Positions 13,833-22,156 of a stretch of DNA of 41,386 nt are shown here, in pieces. Position 1 is the first letter of the stretch. Each line of letters starts with the position of its first letter. The translations under genes were made by a program, and so were the position numbers. The notes below the pieces were generated by a model. That model was not told the origin of the DNA. It did no database searches and was given only the letters and a program-made list of their open reading frames with translations. Source of the DNA: Candidatus Rifleibacteriota bacterium. GTDB taxonomy: Bacteria > Muiribacteriota > Ozemobacteria > Ozemobacterales > Ozemobacteraceae. The DNA lies in NCBI GenBank assembly GCA_018818125.1, contig JAHISQ010000072.1, positions 1 to 41,386 on the forward strand, written 5' to 3'.

Positions 13833-15428
13833 CTAATTGTTTTCCTCAAGCCTGTAAGTGGCATTCATCCCACGAAGTTGTCCACCCACAGAATATGAAA
13901 AAGCTGCTGGGCCCGAAAGGGAGTTACTGTCATAGGTGATCGTGTTGTCTTCAGACGCAGCCATGGATTTGAGATTGAGCTGATCGACCAAAAGGCCCCC
14001 CAGGACATCAGCTTTGCGTTGCGAAAAGGAAACGGTCGAGACAGGCGAGGTTTGGTTGTAGGGGTCATAATTGTAGCGCAGGGCGATCAGGGAAGCTTCT
14101 ATGCGTCCCTGTTCAACGGCATTGGCGGTGATGTTTCCTACCCATGTGTAGAGGAAGCAGGGCCCGTCTGTTGGTGATTTCTTGGTGAAACTGCCCTCAA
14201 TACTAATGTTGCCAAGCGAAATGAGCACTCCTCTTCCGGTGAACGTAGTTCCTTTGGGGATGACGAGGCCATTGCCACCATTGCGAACAAAGTAAATACC
14301 ATTCAGATGAAGCGTGTTGTCTTGAAACAAGGGACTCGAAAAAAGCTCATCAGAATTTAAAAATTCATAGAAGCGCATTTGGGCGGAAGCAAACGGAAGA
14401 AAGCGCGAATAATGAACGGGACCTGCCCGGCCAATCAGAGGAGGATCAGGTGGGGAGATGAGAAGGCGTTCACCCTGATCTGCAAATAGAATCCGGCCAG
14501 TAGCTTCCATGGTTGCAGCATTAGGGCCCTCTTCCCAAAAAACTTTCCCTTTCATGCCCGCGCTCGAGTGGGCAATGGTGAGGGTGCGATCTATGTTGCG
14601 CTGATTCCATACATTGAAAAACTGGAACTCATTTTTTCCTCCACGAATGTACAGAACATAATCGTTCAGGGCGTCGGTGGTATATCCTTGATTGATCCGG
14701 TCTTGCGGGCTACTTCGTAATGAAGTCAGCTTCAAGTCAAAATCATAAGAAAAATGTGCCGAAGACGAAGGGCGTGCCCTTTCACCAAAACCGACGGTAA
14801 ATTGTAGACGTAAAATTCCTTGGTACTCTTTGCCGAATGTTCCACGCTTTTGTATGCCGCCGACGTTCTCCATAAGGAGATCATCAATGGCATGGATGCT
14901 GATTTCTCCGTCCAGAAACCAATTTCCACGACCATTGAGGTTGTCGCCAACCGTCTGAGTATGAGGAAGATCAGACAACGAAATGGTTATTGGGGAGGTT
15001 AAGCTTGGATTCTCAAGGAGATTCCGCAGGCCTGGCTCTTGTATGCGCTTTTTCAAGAAGGTTGCTCGCCATTCGGCTAAAGCACTTTCTGCAATAATTC
15101 GTGTTGCGTCTGCCCGAAAGAAGATCTGAAAAACATTCTTGGACTGAACCGTTGACATAAAAAACCACGCACCAAAGGCCATCATGATGGCAACGAGGCC
15201 TAAGACCATGATTAGCACAAATCCTTGCCTGGGCATGTGTCTGGATTGAAGCTTGAGTCCGCCCCCAGTCTGACTGAGGCCGGAGTTTTCAGCTTGAGAA
15301 TCTTCGAAAGGGGGGCTTGTCTTTGATGCTTCCAATTTTTCTGGTCGAGACGTTAGAGGCTTCTGGTAGAGAAGATCAGTGGTGATTCTGCTCGGCTTAT
15401 GTTGTTGCAATTGTGTCATAGCGGACAT
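13833..15428 (-). CDS. Minor pseudopilin, GspK/PilX-like
   Basis: The 531-residue protein has RQG followed by FVLIMVLGLVAIMMAFGAWF, a prepilin-type helix lacking Glu5, as is typical of GspK. It is then followed by a large extracytoplasmic region with a Ser/Thr-rich, beta-rich character. The annotated start gives a leader of about 68 residues, far longer than normal; an ATG at 15236 (MPRQGF) would give a normal four-residue leader, but it has no clear ribosome binding site, so both remain possible. It is first in the operon. The large size, Glu5 loss and gene order support a GspK-like tip protein. Confidence 0.75.
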   Translation of the reverse strand: MSAMTQLQQHKPSRITTDLLYQKPLTSRPEKLEASKTSPPFEDSQAENSGLSQTGGGLKLQSRHMPRQGFVLIMVLGLVAIMMAFGAWFFMSTVQSKNVFQIFFRADATRIIAESALAEWRATFLKKRIQEPGLRNLLENPSLTSPITISLSDLPHTQTVGDNLNGRGNWFLDGEISIHAIDDLLMENVGGIQKRGTFGKEYQGILRLQFTVGFGERARPSSSAHFSYDFDLKLTSLRSSPQDRINQGYTTDALNDYVLYIRGGKNEFQFFNVWNQRNIDRTLTIAHSSAGMKGKVFWEEGPNAATMEATGRILFADQGERLLISPPDPPLIGRAGPVHYSRFLPFASAQMRFYEFLNSDELFSSPLFQDNTLHLNGIYFVRNGGNGLVIPKGTTFTGRGVLISLGNISIEGSFTKKSPTDGPCFLYTWVGNITANAVEQGRIEASLIALRYNYDPYNQTSPVSTVSFSQRKADVLGGLLVDQLNLKSMAASEDNTITYDSNSLSGPAAFSYSVGGQLRGMNATYRLEENN

Positions 15429-15460
15429 GGTAACTTAGTTGAAGACGTGACCACAAGAGT

Positions 15461-15492
15461 AATCCCTCCCGGTTGTGATACCGGGAGGGATT
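15461..15492. other. Strong 12-bp hairpin upstream of the pseudopilin operon
   Basis: AATCCCTCCCGG (15461-15472) pairs perfectly with CCGGGAGGGATT (15481-15492) around an 8-nt loop. It lies between the terminator of the glutaredoxin gene and the first pseudopilin gene and has no T-run, so it may be a leader structure or a protein-binding site. Confidence 0.6.
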
Positions 15493-15511
15493 GATGGCGA
15501 AAGGAATTTTG

Positions 15512-15541
15512 TAAAAAGACCTCCAATCGAATGGAGGCCTT
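15512..15541 (-). terminator. Terminator of the glutaredoxin lipoprotein gene
   Basis: On the minus strand GGCCTCCA and TGGAGGTC form the stem (plus-strand arms 15517-15525 and 15532-15540, one G-U pair), followed by a run of five T. It lies about 12 bases after the stop codon. Confidence 0.85.
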
Positions 15542-15552
15542 CATGTCGCAGA

Positions 15553-16419
15553 TCAATCGCCGGGATTTTCTGTGGTGGAGCAACTTCCGCCCGAGCAACT
15601 GGTAAGGCCATGCTTTTTCAGTAACTCGTCAATCTTGGCTTGATCGAAACCAAGGACCATGTCGCCACACACATCAATAACCGGAACCCCTTTGGGAGAC
15701 AAGCCTTTTGCTTTGGCCTTATCGAACATTTCCTGGTTTGCTGCTTTATCCTTGCCAACATCTTTGTCGGCAAATGCAACATCCTTGGATTGCAGATAAG
15801 ACTTGGCTTTCTTACACCAGGAACAGGAAGAAGTTCCGTAGACTGTTACATTGCTGGCTTTATCGCTAGCAGCAGGCTCAACGGGAGCAGTTGTGGTAAC
15901 TTTTGCTGGTGCATCGGCATTGCCGATTAACCCATGTTTCGTTAGGAGAGCATTAAGCTGATTCTTATCAAAACCACGGATCAGATCGCCACAGACGTCA
16001 ATTATGGGAATGCTGTTCCCGGGCAGGCCACCAAACTTTTGCACTTTCTCAGATTTTTCCATGTTGGCGCTAGAATCCTTTTTAATGTCCTTAAATTCAA
16101 ATGCGACGCCTATGGATGTTAAGTAACTTTTGGCGCTGGAACAGCGGCCACATGCATCACTACCATAGATTGTTACAGCGCAGGCGTTGTTACCTGGCTT
16201 TGATGCGCTGGCAGCCGGGGCGGTCACAGAGTTATCAATAGGTGCTGCTACTGGCTTCGGTTTTACGGCTTGTGTCGAAGTTGCAACTTTTCCTGTATTT
16301 TCCCCTGTGGTTACCTTGTTGGGGGCTTTCACCGCAGGCGTTATGGTACATCCTGAAATGACAAGGGAAATCGTAAAAAGTGTCAATAGCAAAAGCTTTG
16401 GTATGAAAAATTTCTTCAT
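15553..16419 (-). CDS. Lipoprotein with two tandem glutaredoxin domains
   Basis: The 288-residue protein has a lipoprotein signal (LVISGC, Cys24) and a Pro/Ala/Thr-rich linker to about residue 78. Two glutaredoxin-fold repeats follow. Repeat 1 (about 81-162) has the active site CGRC at 90-93; repeat 2 (about 190-271) has CSWC at 199-202. Each ends with the glutaredoxin signature (GLPGNSIPIIDVCGDLIRGF and SPKGVPVIDVCGDMVLGF), and both have an extra Cys in DVCGD (143 and 251). The C-terminus adds CSGGSC. The protein would be anchored in the envelope and act as a dithiol oxidoreductase there, which is unusual because glutaredoxins are normally cytosolic. A GAGGAG ribosome binding site precedes the ATG. 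Confidence 0.88.
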   Translation of the reverse strand: MKKFFIPKLLLLTLFTISLVISGCTITPAVKAPNKVTTGENTGKVATSTQAVKPKPVAAPIDNSVTAPAASASKPGNNACAVTIYGSDACGRCSSAKSYLTSIGVAFEFKDIKKDSSANMEKSEKVQKFGGLPGNSIPIIDVCGDLIRGFDKNQLNALLTKHGLIGNADAPAKVTTTAPVEPAASDKASNVTVYGTSSCSWCKKAKSYLQSKDVAFADKDVGKDKAANQEMFDKAKAKGLSPKGVPVIDVCGDMVLGFDQAKIDELLKKHGLTSCSGGSCSTTENPGD

Positions 16420-16545
16420 GGTTTACTCCTCAATTTGCGTTGTTTCTCTGGAAAGCAAGCATACGGCAAATGTAATGTTTCACAGCCGCTTCCTCTCAGC
16501 ATTATTATAGTAATTTTGACGAATATGCACAAGTGGCGAAAATAC

Positions 16546-16582
16546 CGAAAAATAGCCGAAAAATAGCCTCGCTGTTTTTCGG
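16546..16582. repeat. Tandem 11-mer and 12-bp hairpin between divergent genes
   Basis: CGAAAAATAGC occurs twice in direct tandem (16546-16556 and 16557-16567). The second copy, with the preceding C, pairs with GCTGTTTTTCGG (16571-16582) around a 3-nt loop, with one G-U pair. Placed between two divergent genes, it could be a binding site or a leader structure. The rest of 16420-16731 holds no gene that I trust. Confidence 0.55.
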
Positions 16583-16595
16583 AGACTAAGTTGAA

Positions 16596-16624
16596 TTGCT
16601 AGTTGAACGTGATCCATGTAAAAT
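16596..16624 (+). promoter_or_regulatory. Candidate promoter of the P-loop protein gene
   Basis: TTGCTA (16596-16601) and TAAAAT (16619-16624) are 17 bases apart, giving a leader of about 100 nt before the ATG at 16732. Confidence 0.4.
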
Positions 16625-16731
16625 GTAAGAAATGTTATTGTCGCTCGGTTGGATTGAATCACTCGCATAATAGGTGCAAATGCTTTATTACCAGCTAGCG
16701 AAACCCATATTCCAGGAGGAAAGAAAGAAAA

Positions 16732-17901
16732 ATGAGTATACACGAAGGAACAAAAAAGATTTTTGGACAGATTGCAGAGAAATACAATCTGCCAAACCTT
16801 GCTGAGATCATCAAGCTTGAGGATCATATTTTGTGGAAGAAGGACATCGCCATTTGTGTGACGAATATCCTTAAGGCTGTTGAGGGCGAAGGCAGCACCA
16901 AGGAGCTTCTCAAAGAAGCGAAGAATATGTACAACGGTCCGATCTTCGCGGTGAACGCTCAGGCAGGGAAATTCCTTATCGAAGCAGAACCGAACCCGAG
17001 TAAGGCTGTGGAAGATCTTGCCAAGTTTGACTTCTGTTTCAAGTTGAGCCCTTATCATGTAATTAACACCTACCTGGCTATTCTTGTAGCTCAGGTTACT
17101 GCACAGGATCCGAATGTTCTGCTCAAGAAGGGCGAAGAGCATATGGAAGCCTTTATCGCAGCTGCTTTGAAAGACAACCCGAATTGGAACAAAGCTACTC
17201 TCACATCTGCCAAGCCGCTTCTCATAATTCCTGTTGGGGCAGCTGGGTGCGGCAAATCCACGTTCTATCAGGAACTTGGAAATGTTGTGAATGCTTCATG
17301 TGACAATATCCGATACATGCTTTTCAAGGACTTTGGTCCCTGCTTTGCTCCATGGGAGAGTACGTTGGCGTGGTTTGTGGTGAATCGCCTGACTGATATC
17401 TATATTGGTCGCGGCTACAACGTTTTCTACAATGGTGTCAACACAGATCTCGAATACAGATCTCCCATCACCATGGAGAATCCCAACGCACTTTATGCCG
17501 GGATCCCATACAATATGAAGCTTGTCTACTTTGAGCCAACGGTAAACCTTACTAACGCTGAAGTTGAACAACTCAAGGGGATCAACCTCTGGGCTACACC
17601 TTTGGAAAAGGTTGCCAGAGATGGTCTGAGCGGCAATGTGTGCAAGATTCTTGATCTGATCAAGAGAAATACCGAGCGCACAATGGAACGAACAAGTGAA
17701 ATCAGGGAAGGGAAAGCTGAGCAGGATCCATTCGATATCCTTTATCCAGTCCCTCCCGCGATTGTGAAGATGTTCATGGAGCAGTCCTTTTCAAGACCTG
17801 AAGGACCAAAGGTGGTTGTTGTCCCGAGGAAAGAGATTGCCGACGCTTCTGCACGTGCGGCTTTCTATCGGGAGTATGCTGAAAAGGTTGTTAAGTCCTG
17901 A
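16732..17901 (+). CDS. P-loop NTPase, kinase- or zeta-toxin-like, unknown function
   Basis: This 389-residue cytoplasmic protein has a Walker A motif, VGAAGCGKST, at residues 168-177, preceded by a hydrophobic strand (PLLIIP). A helical N-terminal domain of about 160 residues has no recognisable motif. After the P-loop, DNIRYMLF and the strand YNVFYNGVNTDLEYR resemble nucleotide and small-molecule kinases of the zeta-toxin/polynucleotide-kinase group, where a short lid region follows. The C-terminus (about 300-389) is helical and charged. A near-perfect AGGAGGA ribosome binding site suggests strong translation. No antitoxin-like gene is adjacent, so a toxin role is unlikely. The function is unknown. 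Confidence 0.75.
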   Translation: MSIHEGTKKIFGQIAEKYNLPNLAEIIKLEDHILWKKDIAICVTNILKAVEGEGSTKELLKEAKNMYNGPIFAVNAQAGKFLIEAEPNPSKAVEDLAKFDFCFKLSPYHVINTYLAILVAQVTAQDPNVLLKKGEEHMEAFIAAALKDNPNWNKATLTSAKPLLIIPVGAAGCGKSTFYQELGNVVNASCDNIRYMLFKDFGPCFAPWESTLAWFVVNRLTDIYIGRGYNVFYNGVNTDLEYRSPITMENPNALYAGIPYNMKLVYFEPTVNLTNAEVEQLKGINLWATPLEKVARDGLSGNVCKILDLIKRNTERTMERTSEIREGKAEQDPFDILYPVPPAIVKMFMEQSFSRPEGPKVVVVPRKEIADASARAAFYREYAEKVVKS

Positions 17902-17935
17902 GCCAGATAGATTCCATTGCTTTGAAGTTCAATAA

Positions 17936-17982
17936 TTAACTAACACCCCGAAAACCTTCATGGTTTTCGGGGTGTTAGTTAA
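17936..17982. terminator. Long bidirectional terminator hairpin, ACCCCGAAAA family
   Basis: A perfect 21-bp stem (17936-17956 with 17962-17982) has the loop TTCAT and the core ACCCCGAAAACC, as at 10851-10885. It separates the convergent P-loop and ankyrin genes. The sequence after the stem (ATCTACTT) is also shared with 10891-10899. Confidence 0.88.
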
Positions 17983-17987
17983 TCTAC

Positions 17988-19559
17988 TTATGGTCTGTGA
18001 GCTTTTAGCATCGCGATGATTTCGTTCTGTTTCCTGCCGGTCGCAATCTGCAAGGCATTCTTACCGGCACCGTTCTTTATTTCGACATCTGCCTTTGCTG
18101 CCAATAAGCAGGCAACCAGCGGGGTTCGGCAATATTTTACTGCCTGGATCAGTGCGGTATTGCCTTCGTTGTTTCGAGCGTTTATATCGATGCCACTGGC
18201 AAGAATCAACTTTGCACCCGCCGGGTCTGAAATGCTTGACTCGGCAAGTTTTATCAACACCGTGCTGCCTTGGGCGTCACGAAAGTTTATGTCAGGACAC
18301 AGGTCTAGCATCGCCGTCACTCGCTCAGAATCAGCTATGCCGCCCGCCCATAAGGCCGACCATTGTTCGCCGGAAAAATTGCAGTATGATTTCATTTTGG
18401 CGGTAAGAGTGTGCAAAACCTCCGGTACCGTGCGGGTATGTTGCGAAAGTGCCCTTGAGAAAATCGTTAACCACTGCTCTTGAGTCAGATTATCAGCAAA
18501 ACCTGATTCGAGCAGAAGTTCTGGGATCTCAAGTTTATCGACTGCCCATACAAGCGGCTGGTATCTATCGATTTCGGCCGGGATTCCAGCAGAATTCCTG
18601 GCGATATGGTAGCGCAACAGTTCCCGGAAATTGTTTCCTGCCGCAAATGCATAAATTGAAGTGTAAAAATTGTCTTTATACTGTAGACACCAGGAATAGA
18701 GCTGGTTTATGCTCTTTTCATCCTTGCTGTCGGCTCGCAGAAGGAATTCAAGTAGTCTTGCCCGAAAATCAGTGCTGAAGCGCTTGTTAGGACTAACTGA
18801 TCTTTCTTCGAGCTGGGTAAGATCATATCCAGCTCCGGCAGCAATCAATATGGCTCCTTTATCCGGATCCATGCGCACTTGCATGGCATATTCAAGCGGC
18901 GTTTCACCGTAACTGTTGCGTGCGTTCACGTCTGCCCCATGTCTGGCGAGCATTTGAACCATGGCCGGTGTTGACTGTGCGACCGCGAAAAATATCGGGG
19001 CAAGACCGGTAACAGTTGAGCTGTTTGCTAGGCGCAGAAGTATATCGAGTGATTTTACTTCGTATCTTTCGCAGTCCTTTGTTACTGTTTCACTTCGCAG
19101 GCCGGCAGAGGCGTGGACGGCAGCGCTGGCATTCGCACCATTTTCCAAAAGAATCTTCACTACTTCTTCATGTGATTCAAACAATGCATATGAAATGGCT
19201 GTCATCCCGATACTGTCAGCCCCGTTAACGTCGGCACCGTTTGCGATAAGAAGTTTTACAATATCACTACTGCCGTTGTATGAGGCGGTCATGAGCGGCT
19301 TTATGTCAAACCAGTGATCCGTACAGAAAATTCTGTCTTCGACTGGAGACAGCACGAAATCAACCAAGCTGCTGCAATATGTATTTTCTCTTTTTTCATG
19401 CGAAGAAAGAGATGCCTTTGCATATGATACTCCGAGATTCGGATTGACGCCTTTCTCGACGCACGACCTGATTTCTTCAAGACTGCCGCCAGCGACCATC
19501 GGCGTGGGCGAAGATGGCTTAAACAAGTCAGATACTTTACTGATTATTTTCTTGAACAT
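17988..19559 (-). CDS. Ankyrin-repeat protein
   Basis: This 523-residue protein carries several ankyrin repeats in two blocks. Clear units are IKPLMTASYNGSSDIVKLLI with ANGADVNGADS, GMTAISYALFESHEEVVKIL with ENGANAS, APIFFAVAQSTPAMVQMLAR with HGADVNARN, and near the C-terminus STVLIKLAESSISDPAGAKL and NTALIQAVKYCRTPLVACLL. The middle (about 250-400) is helical without obvious repeats. There is no signal peptide, so it is probably cytoplasmic, mediating protein-protein contacts. The start context has only a weak ribosome binding site. Ankyrin proteins in free-living bacteria have varied roles, so no specific partner is proposed. Confidence 0.92.
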   Translation of the reverse strand: MFKKIISKVSDLFKPSSPTPMVAGGSLEEIRSCVEKGVNPNLGVSYAKASLSSHEKRENTYCSSLVDFVLSPVEDRIFCTDHWFDIKPLMTASYNGSSDIVKLLIANGADVNGADSIGMTAISYALFESHEEVVKILLENGANASAAVHASAGLRSETVTKDCERYEVKSLDILLRLANSSTVTGLAPIFFAVAQSTPAMVQMLARHGADVNARNSYGETPLEYAMQVRMDPDKGAILIAAGAGYDLTQLEERSVSPNKRFSTDFRARLLEFLLRADSKDEKSINQLYSWCLQYKDNFYTSIYAFAAGNNFRELLRYHIARNSAGIPAEIDRYQPLVWAVDKLEIPELLLESGFADNLTQEQWLTIFSRALSQHTRTVPEVLHTLTAKMKSYCNFSGEQWSALWAGGIADSERVTAMLDLCPDINFRDAQGSTVLIKLAESSISDPAGAKLILASGIDINARNNEGNTALIQAVKYCRTPLVACLLAAKADVEIKNGAGKNALQIATGRKQNEIIAMLKAHRP

Positions 19560-19819
19560 GACTGTTTCTTTTGTAATCCTGTTGTTATTTTATAATTCTT
19601 TACCAATGCATTTCCTGCGCAGATTGGTTCAGAGCTATCCCGCTCTCAATTCTATAATACTTTGTTCTCTGATAGAATTCTAAAATTTTCGCGTGAGATT
19701 TCATATAGATAGACAAGCAAAGCTAACAGTAACTTCTATTGCCGATTTAAAAGACTTGAATCGCGAAATTGAGGCGATGTATCCTCAAGATCAGAGAATA
19801 AATCCTTTAGAGAGAAATA
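19560..19819. other. Intergenic region between divergent genes
   Basis: This 260-base region contains a perfect 10-base palindrome, TAGAATTCTA, at 19673-19682. An open frame from a GTG at 19693 overlaps the next gene by about 150 bases and is not convincing as a gene. No good promoter was found. Confidence 0.3.
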
Positions 19820-20755
19820 ATGCCGAATATTGTATTTGTGCTCGGGTTCGCTGGTGTGGTCGGCTTTGTCCTTCTGATTTTTGGCCATCCGGAACGCTGC
19901 CCGCATTGCGCCAAATGGTTCGCCAGGGTGGTGATACAGCGATGGTATCAGGGCGAGGAAGTGGTTGAGGAACCCATAGACGACACCCAGAATGCCCGAA
20001 AGATATCAAAAAGACAATATCGCTACAAAGAAAAATACGCATGCAAATTTTGCCAGAAAGACTGGACAGAGGAAATTGCTTCGTATCGCGAGCTGGAAGT
20101 CGGGGTTATAAAAAATCCCGATGTTTCCGCGGAGAAGGTCTCTTCGCCGATGCCATGGTGGAAAAAGCTGGCATGGGCGACAGGCTTGGTATTCGCTCTG
20201 TTTGTGATCAGCTTAATCATATTTGACGCGGGAATACTCATGGATCCTCTGGACCAAATTCATGAGTATGTGCGTGACTATTTCAGGGCGGTTTTGTCAC
20301 CCTTCGACGGATCGCAGTGGCCTTCCCGCCGAACTCTTCTGAAGGTGGTTGAAGCGCACTGGATTCTGGAATGCGACGTAGAGGAATTCCACCAGAATGA
20401 ATTGGGTGGGTCCTGGGACCTGGCATCTCGACCCCTTGTTGCCAGCGGTTCCTTCGAACCTCCGGTGTGGCCCACATTGCCTTCGGATTCCGCCGAGTCG
20501 GTGGAGGGACAGGTTCGGGTGAAGGAAAAAAGATCCTTTTACACTATAGTTCTTCGCGAAGAGAGCTCTGGCAAGCTTTATTCAACTGACCATTTGTTCC
20601 AAAAAATTCCGGGCAATCCAAAAGGAATAGATCCCTTGCGCCTTGATGAGCCTCTGTTTCTGAAACTCCAGAAATCGTCCTCCGTCTGGGAAGGGGAGAT
20701 CCAGGAGTCATCTGATGGAAACTATTTTGTCTGTCTCGAACGGGAAAAACCTTGA
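19820..20755 (+). CDS. Membrane protein with a split zinc ribbon, unknown function
   Basis: The 311-residue protein has an N-terminal membrane helix (about residues 3-22) and a second one at about 117-137. Between them two CxxC knuckles (CPHC at 27-30 and CKFC at 75-78) form a probable cytoplasmic zinc ribbon. The C-terminal 170 residues are soluble and Trp-rich, with no recognised family. The last 16 residues and following DNA are part of the dispersed repeat found also at 11044-11184, which shows that a paralogue existed there. The start at ATG 19820 follows a modest GAGAGA ribosome binding site. Confidence 0.72.
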   Translation: MPNIVFVLGFAGVVGFVLLIFGHPERCPHCAKWFARVVIQRWYQGEEVVEEPIDDTQNARKISKRQYRYKEKYACKFCQKDWTEEIASYRELEVGVIKNPDVSAEKVSSPMPWWKKLAWATGLVFALFVISLIIFDAGILMDPLDQIHEYVRDYFRAVLSPFDGSQWPSRRTLLKVVEAHWILECDVEEFHQNELGGSWDLASRPLVASGSFEPPVWPTLPSDSAESVEGQVRVKEKRSFYTIVLREESSGKLYSTDHLFQKIPGNPKGIDPLRLDEPLFLKLQKSSSVWEGEIQESSDGNYFVCLEREKP

Positions 20756-20854
20756 CGAACGGCCTCAGTCCATGCAGTCTCAAAGCCTCGCATGACATTG
20801 TAATAGCTTCTCGTTGCACATCATAGACCGTTTTGTCAGAACCACATTATCTTA
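20697..20854. repeat. Dispersed repeat, copy B
   Basis: This copy spans the end of the zinc-ribbon gene and about 100 bases beyond it. It shares GAACGGGAAAAACC (20738-20751) and the 21-base end at 20834-20854 with copy A. Relative to A it has an extra segment near 20806-20830. The stop codon of the convergent gene at 20847 lies inside the conserved end. Confidence 0.7.
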
Positions 20855-21176
20855 TATCAGGCCATGGCGAGTTTGGGCCGTGAACCCAATCGCGGTAAGG
20901 TTCGCAACCAAAATGCACCGCGAGTAGTATCAATGCAACGGCAAAGATAGCCAACAGATAGCGCTGACGAACGCTAAAAAGAATCAAGGCACACACCACT
21001 GGTGTGCCAAAGGCTGCGCTCAATTCTATGATGCCTGATCCCGCTGAGCAAAGGTGTGAATAGGGTAAGCCAACCATGAGGCCGGCAGCGAAGCCAAAGC
21101 AGCCAAGTGCCAGTCGATAACGTGTTTTGATTGCAGGTTTGATAGGAGAATCGCAATCATTCTGTTGGACATTCAC
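20847..21176 (-). CDS. Small membrane protein, three predicted helices
   Basis: The 109-residue product has three hydrophobic segments (about residues 22-40, 48-68 and 72-89) and a short polar C-terminus. I do not recognise a family. An AAAGGA element nine bases before the ATG supports the start. Its TAA lies within the end of the dispersed repeat, so insertion of the repeat may have redefined its C-terminus. Confidence 0.55.
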   Translation of the reverse strand: MNVQQNDCDSPIKPAIKTRYRLALGCFGFAAGLMVGLPYSHLCSAGSGIIELSAAFGTPVVCALILFSVRQRYLLAIFAVALILLAVHFGCEPYRDWVHGPNSPWPDIR

Positions 21177-21246
21177 AATAGATCCTTTGGCAATTTAAAT
21201 GAGATTGTCAAATAGAAAAGGTCTGCAAGTCACAAGGCAAGGAATG

Positions 21247-21792
21247 TTATTCTTGCAGTGTAAATTCCCAGGCACACCAGAAATCATCGGGGTGGGCATC
21301 AGGCGGGCAGGCGATACAGTTGGTTTTGATGCGAGGATCGATTGTTCTGGCAAATTCGCCGTATTCAACGATACCGACTGATTTGCATGGATGATCGGGC
21401 AGCCCTTTGCGTTTGCGGGCCGACTGAACTCGACAGTTCAGCATCCGGAAGACAACGCGCGTATCAGTTTGTTCGATAGAATCCTGTAAGTTGATTCGCG
21501 CATAAAAACGATGTTGCAAGCATTCTACCAGTGCCGGGATTCCACCTCCAGGGCTTATGCCCAGGCGTTCCATGATTCGCCTCGCTTCAATCACCGTGAA
21601 TTGTCGCCAGGCCTCTATGTCAACAGCCAGTGCTATATCCATGCCATAACGTTTTTCTACGGCCTGAAACCAGAGGCCATCGTGAGCCAGCCAGTTTTTG
21701 GCATCATCAATAATAATTTTTATCAACTCTTCTTTGCTCAATTTTTCGAGAAGAGTAACTCCGCTATCTCCGGTGTGTGCTGCAATTGACAT
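21247..21792 (-). CDS. DUF6125-like cytosolic protein
   Basis: The protein is 181 residues from the ATG at 21792, chosen because GGGAG lies seven bases upstream; an in-frame ATG at 21822 is an alternative. The pattern DDAKNWLAHDGLWFQAVEKR, then EARRIMERLGISPGGGIPAL, FRMLNCRVQSARKRKGLPDH, and the Cys-containing end TNCIACPPDAHPDDFWCAWE matches what I recall of the DUF6125 family found in anaerobes. Several cysteines (NCRVQ, DHPCKS, CIAC, WCAW) could bind a metal or cluster. It lies downstream of the tRNA-Thr on the same strand. The biochemical role is unknown. Confidence 0.78.
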   Translation of the reverse strand: MSIAAHTGDSGVTLLEKLSKEELIKIIIDDAKNWLAHDGLWFQAVEKRYGMDIALAVDIEAWRQFTVIEARRIMERLGISPGGGIPALVECLQHRFYARINLQDSIEQTDTRVVFRMLNCRVQSARKRKGLPDHPCKSVGIVEYGEFARTIDPRIKTNCIACPPDAHPDDFWCAWEFTLQE

Positions 21793-21907
21793 AGTTTTCT
21801 CCCGAGTTAAGTCGCCAAACATCTATTCGGTCTGGTCGAACCTGGTGACCAATCCCACTAGCAGACTCCAAAGTGGCGTCGGGGGCGGGCTAGCGCAATA
21901 TAAGCAA

Positions 21908-21979
<72 letters not shown>

Positions 21980-22120
21980 ATCTGATAGTTTTCTATTGTA
22001 TCAGCAAACAAAAAAAATGGAAGCAAAATCTTTGCCAAAGATCTTTCTGGTAACCTGGAGCTTCAAACAACCTGGTTAATGCAGTAATTTCGTTGGCTTT
22101 CTCATCACTATATCTTCGAG

Positions 22121-22149
22121 TTGTTCTTACTTTCAATTTACACTATTAT
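22121..22149 (+). promoter_or_regulatory. Predicted promoter of the DHH gene, leaderless geometry
   Basis: TTGTTC (22121-22126) and TATTAT (22144-22149) are separated by 17 bases. The ATG at 22157 lies seven bases after the -10, so the mRNA should start at or next to it. No ribosome binding site exists upstream of that ATG. Confidence 0.5.
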
Positions 22150-22156
22150 ACCTTTG

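Noticed and set aside
16480..17142. Long minus-strand open frame (about 220 codons)
   Set aside because: It is antisense to the well-supported P-loop gene, lacks a start site with a ribosome binding site, and its product has no recognisable pattern.
16732..17901. Zeta-toxin annotation for the P-loop protein
   Set aside because: Only the Walker A and a short following segment fit; the protein is longer than typical zeta toxins and no epsilon-type antitoxin is adjacent.
19693..19968. GTG-initiated frame upstream of the zinc-ribbon gene
   Set aside because: It overlaps the gene at 19820 by 150 bases in another frame and has no ribosome binding site; the overlapping gene has clear membrane and CxxC motifs.
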